Shown here: positions 1 through 12,262 of the stretch, in pieces | How the letters are laid out: every line of letters starts with the position of its first letter | Position numbering within the stretch: position 1 is the stretch's first letter | Source of the DNA: Callaeas wilsoni | Lineage: Eukaryota > Chordata > Aves > Passeriformes > Callaeidae | Direction: 5' to 3' | DNA length: 64,000 bases | Assembly: GCA_013398955.1 (NCBI GenBank) | Contig: VWPU01009501.1 | Span: forward strand, 124,001-188,000 | Notes under the pieces: generated by a model | What the model was told of the DNA's origin: nothing | Database searches by the model: none | The model's input: only the letters and a program-made list of their open reading frames with translations | Position numbers and translations under genes: made by a program

Positions 1-3000
1 TCAAATATCCTCTTTTTCTTAGTGCTTAAAATCATTGTTTCGTCCCTCCCCAGAAGTAACACTGTCATTCTCGTGGCATATACATGTAATATAACAAAAT
101 AGCTGTCAGCAGTATGATTAGCTGAAGCCACATTTATTTTCCCAACCAAGTTGAGAGGATTTGGAATGGTGAAGCAGCATTGATCATACAGTGTGTTTTG
201 CCATTGAATATCTAATTTAATATTAGTTAAACTTGATCAACAATTCAAGAGTTTAGGGTCACATTATTAACAGAAAACATCAATCCTTTGGATAATTCAA
301 TTAAAAAACATCAATAAAAGTCTAATTTCAGAAGTCACTCGTATACCAATATACCATATCCAGCAGACAGAAACTGCTCAGCCACCATTGAATCATTGCC
401 TGTTTTAATAAGTATTCAGAAATTATACTGAGACTTCAAAAGAAATTGTAAGGAATTGTTAGCAGGTTTATTAATGTTTTATGTTTTATTAAAAGTTTGG
501 GTGTACATTTCACAATGAGCAACATCAAAAATCAGACTTTCTGCCTGTAATTTTGCTTCCTCCTGTCTTTCTGCCTTTGGGATTCGCTCTTTTCCTTTCA
601 TCAGCTGCCATTTTCAGCAGCATGCAGTAATTTCATGGCTCATTGCAAGCGCTGAAAACCTTTGAAACCACAAATGCTAACCTACCTGGCCTGCAGCCAT
701 TTAGGAAGAGATTAATTTAGCAAACAGAAGCAAAACACTTTCTACTTCTAGCCTGTGCATAATTTCACTTCTATCTATATTTATTTTACAGTGAGCAGCG
801 TAATGACAATTTCAGTAATTGCAACTCTGTAAAAATTTGCCTACCTAGCTTATCTCACTATCACAAGACTGTGAGTCAGTCAGATTAGAAAAAGTACAGC
901 ATGTGAAACTGCATTGGTTGCCTTCCAAAAAATATGTGCCTTATATAAAATTTAAGTGATGCTTTGCACTTATTTGTATACTTATCTACAGGACAATGGA
1001 TTCTCCATGATGTTTGCTTGAGATGCGTATGCCTTTTTAATGCACTATGATTTATGGGTGCTTTTCCCATACAAAAAGATCAGCAACACTAGTAGGCTGC
1101 AAGTGCCAGCCCATTTCTGCAGACTTAGTTACAAATGGCTGTTATGGTGCTGTCAAGCGATTTGAACAGAACTGAAAGTCCATCTGGGGCAAATCTAAGC
1201 TATCATGCTTGGAACGAATTCAAATTCAAAATTAGCCTACAAACTGTTAGCTGGAAAAAAAGTTCAAAATGTTCTATTGTTTCTAATTTGACTCAAAGAT
1301 CAAATTCTCTAAGTAAACCCAGAAACTTTTCTTCTAATCCGTTTTTTATTCCATTTGACCAGCATATTCAGAACAAGATGCATAAAGTCAAGCTTATAAA
1401 TGTTTATTCATACAGTAAGATGCAAATTGCTTGATTTTCCTGTTCCCCTGTGATTTGTCTCAGTGCTGAGTATCCCACTTCTTACCAAGTTTGTTGAGCA
1501 CTAAGGTTCCTATGTTTATCCTCTGGCAAATGTAAATGTTACAATAATTGAACCCAAAGCCTTTGTTGATATGTGCTGTGCAAAAAGAAAGTAGCAACAA
1601 AGAGCTGTTGTAGCATTTTCAGATACACAGGAGAAAAAAGATTTCTTTGTGATTTCTTTACAATTCTCATGTCTGACTTTATAGCCAGCATGATGGCCTC
1701 AGGTATGAGGAATCCCTAAGGTATCTCACCGCTCTTGACTTCTATATTGGTATCCTGGCACTGGTAGCAGGGCAATCTGGTGCTGCTTTCTGGCAGTCAT
1801 TGCTCCAGGCTGAGCAGGTTGGAAGGGATTTCAGCGACCTTGAATGACCTTGTGGATGGCAGTCACTGGGTAATGATTTTGACTGCAGGATTATGCAGTG
1901 GTACTTCCTGCCATGAGGGGCTGCGAGAAGATTGCTGCCAAAGACATGGAGGGAGATGGAGTCAAAGGGACTCCATCAGTGCTGGAGAGGAAACAGTTTA
2001 GGGTGCACAGCTTTCCAACTTTTTACATGAGAGTAGAGAAAGAGTAATTGAATATCATTGTTAGCTTGCTTTGCTGCAATTCAGATACATTTAGATCAGC
2101 AAAAGGAAAGTGTACAGCATTAAACTTGTTTATGCAGTGTTTTTATAATAGCTAATTCATTTAAGCATACAGATACACAGACGGCAGTGGGATGACTGGC
2201 CAACCCACACAGATGTACACCTCCAATCTGGCATCCCATAACATTCATAAAATATGTCAACACAACCTGGATTCCTTCCATAGTTTATGTTAAACTATTG
2301 GTGTTCATATCATAGAAGCAAAATATTTCATGTTGTTAAAATTTGTGTCCCTAGTAAATAAATAGAAAAACTAAACACATTCCCCCTAAATGCACAAGCC
2401 ATGTGCAGCAACATTGAAGCAATATGTACTGTTTGTACTTCTAGTAACATTGCAGAAATTAACATTTTTAGAGCTGTTTATCATGCAGGCAAGTGGTAAT
2501 ATGGAGGCTCCTATGTTTTATTAGCATTCTCCTTTTAGCTGTAATGTCCCTAGCACAGTGCTCTCTTTAGTTACTAGATTCCCAGTACATGGAACCACGC
2601 ATCAGAGCAGGAAGGGAGGATGAGATGAGGAATATGACTATGTGAGGGGAGTCCCATGGCCTAGTGATGCCCCCATATTGCTGCCCTGTAGCTTTGCATT
2701 TTGTCTTTCACTCACCCTGAGCTCCCAGCTACAGACACCAGCAGTTGGCATCATTTTTTTGGCATGGAATATCCTTGAGCAGTGGGAAGGCAGCAGATCC
2801 ACCGAATATGAGTAAGTGCAGATGCTCTAGTGCAGGACAAAGGCCAAGAAGGAGTCTGGTGTTCAGGGTGTAAGAATAAAACCTGAATCCTATTTTTAGA
2901 CCAGAATTCAGCCAGCACCCAGAATGTAAAGTATATTCACAGACAGAGTCCTCATAATCCATGGAGCACTTGAGAAGTCTTAGCACAATGCTGCTTGCCC

Positions 3001-5010
3001 TGCACATGACAGCAGGGTTATCCCACCTCCCCTCAAGGGGATTATCCCACCCCTGCTTTGCAGAAGACCGTGATGGTCTCAGCAGCTGTGAAGAGTCTTT
3101 GGGTAGCACGGCAGGTGTTTCCCTTTCTAAAAAGGAGAAACTAGAAGGGTTGTTGCAGAGTAATAATCAGTGACTCTTGCTGGGTGCCTTTGATGCTTTC
3201 GTGCTCTCCCAGGTTTGGATTTTGACTTGTTTACAGGCAAGCTTTTCCAGACATCTTTTCCAAGTTTCCTAAGCATGGCTGCTTAAAATGTTGCAACTCC
3301 CTGCACCTCTGATACTTATATATTGTTATTCAAGGATGAAATATTATTTTTATATTTATATTTATAGTATTAAATTCTGTTACTAATAAATTATGTCACT
3401 AATATCTAACCATGCAAAGTAAAATAGATCAGTGTAGTACTGCGAAACACTATAGTATGTTAATATGTAGTAAAATAGATCCATTGCCATTATGTTTAAT
3501 GAATAATATTCCCTATTAACACACATCTCTGCATTTAAGTAATTCCAGAGCTATGACACAGACCAATCAAATGAATACATGGTAAACAAGCCATCATTTC
3601 ACTTGGGCCATGCAATGTAAAATACTTAGTGAAATTAGTAAGTGCTGTCTGCAGAGGCATTGTAGGATTAAGCAGATATTCAGGTGTACCTTCACCTTTC
3701 CTTGATTAGAAAACATGCCCATCAAGATACAGGACTAGCGTGGACGGAAGAAACCAATATTTGTTCATTAATACACAGACACAACAATACATTGCTGTTA
3801 GACATGCAAAAGTCAGTAAAACCACATGCTGCTTGGAGAGGATTGAATTATCTTCAAGCACTACCAGCTAATTAAATATGTATATATTTCTAGGGCCTGA
3901 GCTCTGGAAAGAATTCCTATTGAAGAGGGAGTTTAAGCATATGCTTAACTGCAGAATGGGGGCTTGGAGGAGGTATTAGTATGTGTAGTCAAAAAGTACA
4001 TTCAGCAGATGAGAAAAAAACTTGTTTCTCAATCAAGACTGATGACAGTTTGCTATAGGTTAATCAATTGCCTCATTTCATTACTTTGTTTGAAGTTGGG
4101 GTTTTTTTCTGTTAGATGGTGCAAAACATTGTTATAAACAAGTAAATTGTTCTTTTTGATTAACAGATGGCTTGAGACTAGCCAAAAAATTATTGTTTTT
4201 TTTTAATTAAAGAAAAAGAATTCCTTGTTGAAACCTTCTATGTTACAGTTTATCCAAGGGAAAATTTATTAAAACAAAATTATAAACTTGTGAAAAACAG
4301 GATTTATAGTGGAAACACGGATGCAGCCATAACTATAACCATATGAACTATGCTGCTATTATTTACTATGGTAACATTATAAAAAACCCTACACTGTTTG
4401 GGCCATTATCCTTACAGTTTTCTTTTCAATACAAATCATTATATTTATTATCTGTCTTCTTGTATAGAGGGTACAGAAAAGGCCAATCAAAAGCAGAAGA
4501 AGACTGCTTTTCAAAAGGAAATTGGACCTATTTCTAATTCTTCTTCTTTATCAAATACAAGGAGTAGAGACATTTTTTGTGAAAAATTGTTTCATGTAAG
4601 ATAAAAGTGCAGATTATTGGTGAGAAAATGACACACTTTTCCCTACATCTTGAAGATTCTTGGGTGATACTGCCAGTTTTCCTAAGAGACTTTTGCCTTA
4701 CTCACAAATGCATTTCCTTACAGACTTCAAGCAGCAGGTGCTGGGGCTCTGAGTATTTATTTGGGAATACACTGCATAATTCAGCTATTGTGGCTCAGAG
4801 AGATGTCTTAGCAATGTGGTATCTTGGAATGAATATTGTACACTGTATTGGAAAAATTGATGTTTTAAGAAATAAGCCTTTCTAATTTATCGGGTGAAGA
4901 AAAACAAAACTGAATTTGTGTTTGTTTCTCTCATCACATCTTTCTTTCTCTGAGTCTGGAAAAATCATGAATCTCAATGCTATTATTCCTACCTCCTTGG
5001 AAATTGTTCT
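1..5010. other. A+T-rich non-coding DNA, no gene seen
   Basis: I see no recognisable gene or interspersed repeat here. The longest open frame (1135-1434, 99 codons) has no domain, no signal peptide and no splice context and looks like chance. The stretch 2580-3170 is somewhat richer in G+C. It contains an imperfect short duplication (TTATCCCACC twice, 3018-3051) around the small palindrome CCCCTCAAGGGG. 3340-3370 is a degenerate TATTTATA run. Confidence 0.5.
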
Positions 5011-5080
5011 AAACATATCTGCATTTCTGTGTATTATAATTGTCACAAACATACCTGTATTTCTGTGTATTATCAGACTT
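5011..5080. repeat. Imperfect 36-bp tandem duplication
   Basis: A unit beginning AAACATATCTGCATTTCTGT at 5011 is repeated from 5047 as AAACATACCTGTATTTCTGT, giving about two copies with a few substitutions. It looks like a local slippage or unequal-exchange duplication in otherwise unique DNA. Confidence 0.75.
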
Positions 5081-5264
5081 AGTGGCAGTAGTCTAGTATG
5101 GACACAGAGCCCCAGTGCCTGTCTTACACAATTGCCTTTATAATTCTAGCTAATATATATGTGCCAGTTTTTTAACTCTTTCAAGCTGTAAAAGAGATGG
5201 GTAAAAGTTAAGTCTCTCTTACGGACTTGACAAGATGTGATACATGTTTAGAAAACCTTCAACA

Positions 5265-5640
5265 TAAAACATTAAAAAAGCCTTGAAATTTTATTTATAA
5301 AGTGTTCCATGACTGTTGATGCATCACTAATCCGAGATGAAACATCAATGTATGTGGAACCTCTTTCTTTTTTCTTCGGAAACACCCATTTGATTTAGGC
5401 ATCAATTAAATATAGCACAATATGATTAATCCACATTTATAGTAACTTTTTAATGTGTTCTATTTGTCTGTGGTAAGACACCATGCACTAAAAGCGTGGT
5501 TAGGAACTGTAATGAGTCGATATTAACACTAATGGTTTAATACTATTATCTGCATGACAACTATGCTTAATTCAGTAAACATTCCTGACATTGTAAACAT
5601 GGCCAGTATAGCTGTTAATACAAAGTAGGCAAATTGATTG
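5265..5640. promoter_or_regulatory. Candidate conserved non-coding element
   Basis: This stretch has no ORF and no repeat but is dense in homeodomain, POU and forkhead-like words: ATGATTAATCC near 5423, GTAAACA twice (around 5575 and 5596), CTTAATTCAGTAAAC, and ATGCATC near 5320. This composition is typical of vertebrate developmental enhancers in gene deserts. The claim is inference from motif density only, since conservation cannot be seen from one sequence. Confidence 0.2.
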
Positions 5641-6545
5641 ATAAATAATATATTTAGAGATACAGGGCTCTTAGAGACTATGGATCAGTTGTTTACTGGT
5701 AACTGGCAGGATGCTCTGACTCAAATTCTGACAGTTCAGCTAAAGAACAAAAAGCCACTTTATGACTGCTGCTTGATGAAACAGTATTCTTGTTTTTTGG
5801 GGATTTTTTTCAGAATATGCTGCCAGTTTAGGAGTATCATCTCTGCACAAGAAAGCTGTGTCACAACTGGAAAATGATAATGCTGCTAAGACACAGTTGT
5901 GTTTCTAAAGTTGAAACACCCAAAGCACTTCACAGCATTTGATGACTGCTTGTGACAATTAAAAATCAGCTTATTTATTAGGAAAGTAGACATTGAAGAC
6001 AAGAGTTAACCCAAATGGATTTAGTTTTAGACTACCTATTGTTATCTCAGCGTATGTCAATATTACGTGCTTCAAAAGAATGGATAGGAAATGTTTATCA
6101 GTAGACAATGAAGGCAAATAGATTGTTTATGACAGTATAGGGAATACATTTCTTGGCGAGATTTTGAAGTGCCGTCAGGAGGGTCATTCTTGTGGCTGCT
6201 TTTGTTGACATTCATCATAACTGAACATCTAGATTGTAAAATACGTAGTGTTTTTGCACCAAGTGATTCTCTAGGTACAGCATACTGTGTTTGTATTGGA
6301 CTTTGACGGCACAGCCACAAAAGATAGGACGTTCAAATAATGCATATACCACTGCTGCTTCTATTTTCAGTGTTTCTTGAATTGCTCATTGCAATTTACA
6401 AATCACTACCAAGCTTTGATTTGTTTATTTCCCTCTTAATTTTTCTGAGTATACTTGGATATATTTTTGTCAACATTTATGATCTTCCCTTATTTCTGAC
6501 ATTAAAGGGCTAGAATCATATTTTGAAAATTACCAGAACAAGTTT
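5641..6545. other. Non-coding DNA, nothing recognised
   Basis: Short open frames on both strands (for example 5638-5877 plus and 6072-6320 minus) show no family resemblance and no splice-site context. No interspersed repeat was recognised. Confidence 0.45.
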
Positions 6546-6577
6546 ATGTATATATATATATATATATGTATATATAG
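6546..6577. repeat. (TA)n microsatellite
   Basis: An alternating TA run is interrupted by single G substitutions (TATGTATATA). It is probably length-variable. Confidence 0.9.
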
Positions 6578-9390
6578 TAAAATAACACACAACATAAAAG
6601 AAGGTTAATATTTCAATTTTAGTTGATTTGCACATTCTTGGACAGTTTTTGCTAAATTATTGTCTTAACGCATTAATTTTACCACATCACAAATCCAATG
6701 TCAGGCAAGGTAAAATCACGGAGTGGATATGATCAAGGAATATTGCTGTTGTGAGGATTACAGGAATATAGCTCATTTCATAAAAATATTGCATTTTGTA
6801 TCACCCCATTTAGCATATTAATGTCTCATTAGCAGGATAGGGAATTCCAGTTTTTACAAGGTCTATAAAAATTGCTGAACAATAGGCAGTGAAAGGAAGC
6901 CTGGAGAAGGAAAAGGCTCATCACCACCCAGACCCCCTATTTCAGCTATTTCAGCTGTTATTTCAGCAATGCACCAGAACCTTTACAACAAGTCACCAAA
7001 AATAATAGTCTCAATGCGTGTAACCATTGCAGATAGTACAGCTCATTTTATTTATTACTGAAGTTAATAATGGTATTGTATTTATAAGACTTACAAATGA
7101 CATTTCCTTTATTTACTACAACTTACATGGCTGTTTCACTCTACCCCGAGCTTGCCCTAAGGAACCTGTTCATGATATTTATCTTTTTCATTTTAAGTAA
7201 CCACTGCTTCTTCTCTTTCAGAACAGGCTGGCTTTGTTCAGCTGCTCAGTGGCTGAACCCTGCGTCGAGCAGTGGTAGCACAGACCTGCACAGCCTCCCG
7301 CCATGCTTCATCCTTCTACAAAAAAAACTACGCAGACATGTAACCATATGCAAGATTTAGACTAGTTAGAGTACACATATTTTTATTCCTTGCATAGGTT
7401 CATCACTGGTTGAAAGTGGATATAAAATAAAGGCTCTTCTGATTTGGCATAATCTCATACCTACTTCACACTCATCAGTGTGAGTTCACAGCTAGTTCAG
7501 AGCAAAACAAATTCAGGCATTATCAGCACAGATACATTTTTACACAACAAAGTATTGTCAGCATGCCACACTCTCCATGTTTGATTAATGTGCACATTCA
7601 ATACAAATCAGGACCGTCCTTCAAAGAGCTCAGTTCATGTAATTGAGGCCAAATTTTAGGAACTGCTGATTGGTGAGGTGATTTTGAAAATGTGGCACTT
7701 TACACAGAGATCGCTGCCTTGCTGCTTTAATGTCATACAAGATGTCAGAGATCTTTTCGCATAAATCTGTTGTTTGAAGATGCAGTCTTCAGATGCACAT
7801 GAATGACGGGGGCATCATCATTGCTCCCACATATGTTTTAATAAAAAACATGAATTCCTGAGATATCACAGCAGTTCTGTGAAGCAGATAGTAACACACT
7901 AGACTGAAAGACTGGAAAACTTGAAGAACTCAATTGTGAATGAAGAGTAAATATCTTTGACTCTTGATTTGCAGTCCAAAATGCAGAGAAGAAATACAAG
8001 ATGACCCATGCAAACATTTAAGTGACATTAATGAAGTTCAAGAAAGTGCAACTCACATGATAAGAAGCCAGAAGAAGGAAGCTGGAGGTGCATGATAGGA
8101 CAGGGAAACTATGCTGACAGAACATATATGTGAGGGGCATAAGTTACAAAACCAGAGGCTTATTTCATACACATTTCTCTTTTTGGCCTTGTGGTCTAGC
8201 CACAAGACTACAATCCTTCTCTCCATTTATCAGAAGTATTAACATTTTATTCAAATTTACACAAAGAAAAAAGGTCAGAAATATAAAAATATAAATAGAA
8301 GAGAAAAATTTTAGGTCAGAATTCTGGGAACCGGAATCCAATCAAAATATTTGTGTATAAAAATCTAGCTAAGAATTGATGAGATTGTTTTTGTAGTGAG
8401 TTGAAAAATAGATTTTGAAGAGTAGATAAAGTCCATTTGGATTTCCATCTATAATATTACAGATACAATGCAGAGGGAGGACTATATCCTTAAAGGAGTT
8501 TAAATGTAAATAAACCCTCACTTCCATTTGGCTAAATCAGAGAAGAAAGCATCTTTGTTCTACTACATTTCAAAGGGCATTAAAGAAGCTTGGAGCTGCA
8601 TGTGTATCAAAACCTCACCCTCTTCATCGCTCTCAACATTGAAATCCATTACATTCACTAAAAAGAATTTGGCACTAAAATATCTGAAGATTAAAAGCAT
8701 TTGGAGATGTTTAAATCATCAACCTTTACTGATATGTACTTCAAGAGAAATCACCTAACATTTAGATCAGATACCTACAATCCAATCTGAAAGAAAGCTA
8801 TTAAAATTGTTCCTGCTCTCCTTTGTAAGTTTGCCAGTCTCACATGGTATGGTGCATCATGTTGGCATATGGCACGACGCTGCATAAACAACAAGACTGT
8901 ATTGTACATCATCAGAAATATGTGAAAATTCATTTGGATCTGCCACCAGCTATCAATTTCGACAAGGAATGTATCTGCTCCAGCTTAATTAGAGAGGATG
9001 AAAGCAGGGCATACAGGTCAGCCTCCTCGGTGCTCTGTCACAGACATTTTCTCTATAAACATTCCACTTCCCACTTCAATGTCATCAGCCATATCTGATA
9101 CAACAACAATAGTCACAGGTTGCAGATGCAGAGTGACTTAAAAAAAGATATTCAGATTTTGTTTTCCAGGTCAGCTGGAGGAATATAGTCATCTGTCCCC
9201 TCATCCAGTGTCAGAGATGGGATTTTACTGACTTCAGTGTAGTACCTCCTCATCCAGAGCAATGCAGAAGAGATTAAACTCAAAATTCCGGGAAAAAATC
9301 TTCTTTGACACTGAAACTTGGTGTCATTCTACTTTGTACCGAAGATATGGCCTTCCATGTTTGATTTTTGTAAATTTGTGGGGGGGTAAA
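6578..9390. other. A+T-rich non-coding DNA, no gene seen
   Basis: No recognisable gene or LINE was seen. A small three-fold repeat of TATTTCAGC lies at about 6937-6966. The region 7210-7320 is locally richer in G+C and contains an 87-codon frame without recognisable similarity. Confidence 0.45.
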
Positions 9391-9541
9391 TAAATATATA
9401 TATATATGCTTATATACTGTTATATAAATATAAATATAAATATAAATATAAATATAAATATAAATATAAATTATAAATATAAATATAAACGCTTGCATAC
9501 TGTTACATAGAGATATATATATTTATATACTGTTGTACAGA
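9391..9541. repeat. Compound microsatellite, (TA)n plus (AAATAT)n
   Basis: A TA run is followed by about ten copies of the hexamer AAATAT (9422-9489, one copy lacking a base), then another TATATA block. The words ATACTGTTATATA, ATACTGTTACATA and ACTGTTGTACA recur around the blocks. This suggests that an older, longer tandem unit enclosed the simple repeats. The isoleucine/tyrosine-rich open frame on the minus strand (9280-9498) is a by-product of the hexamer. Confidence 0.9.
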
Positions 9542-12042
9542 TCAGGATTATAACACTTTTCATACAGAATCTTCCTCTGTCATTAAAAAGAGAAAACATC
9601 TGTTTTCCTCTCCTTTCTTCATGCATTTATTTGTAAGGCAGCTTTTTATTTTTTCATATATTTCCAAAAAGGCAAGAAAAATAGACTTTTAAAAATCCTT
9701 TATATTTTCTTACGTCCTTAACTTCATACTGTTACCAGTGCAGTTGCATTTTACAAAGAAATTGCATTACTACCAGCCCACCCAGATAGTTTGTGACCTG
9801 TTCTTTTACTAGTCTAAAGGTGACTTTCATTTTCATGTTGACTTTACTCTGTGCCCATTTGGAGGTTCATTCAGTGAAATAAAATTGCCTCGTAATTATT
9901 TCTACTTAGAGAAATATGACAGCTAGAATTTTTATGTTAATTAATCTTTGTGTTTTTTTCATTATTGTGCGTCTGCCTATCATAAATTTCCTTGCAATCC
10001 AGTTTTAATGCATTCTATAAATTATTGTGGTTTCTTCCAGGCCCATCATGCCTTGCAAATAGTTGACTTTGCACAGATTTCTGTTGTTTGCTCTAGTACC
10101 ACCAGATGTCTAATTCAGCAGGAATGGTTTGCATCTCTGAAAATACACGATTAGGAAGGTTACTCATCAGAAACCAGCCCATGGCCAGAGCATAATCTTG
10201 TTAGGAGTGTCTGTAAAAAAATTAAAATACATTTTAAGAAGCTAAAAAGTAATATCTAATCCACTGTATACTGGACGGAAGGGAACAAAGAGGGCATTAC
10301 ATTTCTTCTTGTTTTGCTGGCTCAGTGAAATTAGGAAGTCACTGTTTCCTCACCTGCATGCCCAGTTAAGGGCCATCTGTTTCCTGTTTAAATGTAGTAT
10401 CTCTTACATGTTTTTTCCAAAACCCCTCTTGCATTAATCAACACAATCCCAATAAACAGAAACACCAAATCTTGCTTATCTGTCTTACTCAAGAAAGCAT
10501 TTTGGTAGTTGCATCTACCACACTTTAGCTTTACTGCAATTCTTTGTTTACACCAACATTCACTTTTGTTCTCCGCATTTTAAAAATTTCTCATCTAGTT
10601 CTAGGCTGATTTTGCAAGCTTTCTGCAACAGCCTGAACTCCTAAACTAATTGTATGTTGATTTTGTTCACTAATGGTTTTAGTCTGGGTCTGGTGTCATG
10701 TGTTGGAGTTAAACATCTTCATGAATTTTCTTATAAATTTAACACTGAGTTAAAGACAATAAGGTCAAAAGTATCCTTGATACATTGCCTTTGATGAAGG
10801 AAACAAATAATGAACATGGCCTGGTCTCCTTATTATCCTGGTTTAGATTTACAGGAAATCATTGGTGGATGGATACTCTTGGTAGGAAGAATCAATGAAC
10901 CAAATTAGTTACTTGGATTGGGGTGAGATTTGCACAGAGAAATAATACCTTTTATTATATCAAATAATTGCAGTATTATGATGCCACCACAATGAATGCA
11001 GACACTATAAATATCAGGTGTCATCTTTAGATAATAGTCTTTAATAAAGTACCATTATCATTGATATCAGAATACTTTTTTCATTTAATTTTAAATAAAA
11101 ATGAAGATTAATGAATATATGCAAAAATAAGGAACAAAAGTAGCTTATAAAAATGACCGAGTGAAGTACTTAATTTCATAAATACACGCACATACACACA
11201 AAGAAAGGCTTTGAAGAACTTCATTAAGGTTTTCAAAACCAGCCACTCAAATGCTAGAAAATATGGCTTGAGCATCATTGATCTGGCTCATTTTTCACAT
11301 TCATTCTGCTACAGCCCTGAACTGCATGGCTAACATCTAGCTGTGCATAAAGCCCTTCCTCATCCATTGAACCTGACGGACAACACCCACTTCATGAGCT
11401 TTTGTTTTGTATTTGTTGTCTCCTCATTGCTCAGTGTGTGCTGTGAGGCTATTTATAGCACGCTTTTCATACCTGCCCCGAAGGCAGTCTGTTATTTTTG
11501 GGTTCCTCTCGGGTGCTCATTGGTAGCTGTAACAGCAGTGGGGAGAGCGGTGCAACTGCTGCAGTGGCATAAGATGGAGACACAACACCTGAAAGTGCAT
11601 GCCATGCAGTGCCTCCTACAACTCCTGCCCTAACAGCCATGCATCTGAGTGCTTGACCAATTCATTTTTCTCAAAAAGTTTCATCATGTGGGTAGTTATG
11701 GTGCTGTTATTATTTACAGGCTGAAGATGAAACAAATTTTGATGAAAATAGAAAGCTTGCTCTAATTGTCAACCAGATATACCTAGGATCTGATTTTTTT
11801 GAATCCTTGGGAGAACTCCATGGCATCCCTGAACATATAAAAACCCTCTTTCATTTCGGTTACACATAGTGGTTTACAATTCCCACCAGACAAATATCCC
11901 ACTCTGAAATTAGAGCCCAGGAAATTAATATACTTACTGAAATATTGTGAAAAATCTGGTTTAAGTAATGGTCCAGCATCACTCAATCCTGACACTTTAT
12001 GCAATACGTTTTGCTTTGGTCCAACCCTATTTTCTGTTGTCT
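9542..12042. other. Non-coding DNA, no gene seen
   Basis: A+T-rich sequence without recognised repeats. A slightly G+C-richer island at 11290-11640 holds a 96-codon frame (11343-11633) with a hydrophobic N-terminal half. It has no recognisable domain and no evident splice context. Confidence 0.45.
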
Positions 12043-12262
12043 GAATCATAGAATCATAGAATGGTTTGGGTGAGCAAGGACCTTAAAGATCACTTAGTTC
12101 CAACTCGCCCTCCTTGGGCAGGGACACCTCCCACTAGGTCAGATTGCTCTAAATTCCATCCAACGTGGCCTTGAATTCTTCCAGGGCAGCCACAGCTTTT
12201 CTGGACAACCTGTTCCAGTGCCTCGCCACCTCACAGTAAAAAAATTTCTTCCTGATCTCTAG
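12043..12262 (-). mobile_element. CR1 LINE 3'-end fragment
   Basis: On the plus strand the segment opens GAATCATAGAATCATAGAATGG followed by GGACCTTAAAGATCACTTAG. This is the reverse complement of an avian CR1 3' tail. It continues through the usual end of the ORF2 coding region (…CACAGTAAAAAAATTTCTTCC). It is 5'-truncated near 12262, as is normal for CR1 retroposition. No intact reading frame remains. It has the same tail type as the copies at 40306, 44107 and 60939. Confidence 0.93.

Noticed and set aside
1135..1434. 99-codon open frame
   Set aside because: No recognisable motif, no splice or promoter context, and A+T-biased composition. Consistent with chance.
9280..9498. Isoleucine/tyrosine-rich peptide
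   Set aside because: Translation of the AAATAT/TA microsatellite.
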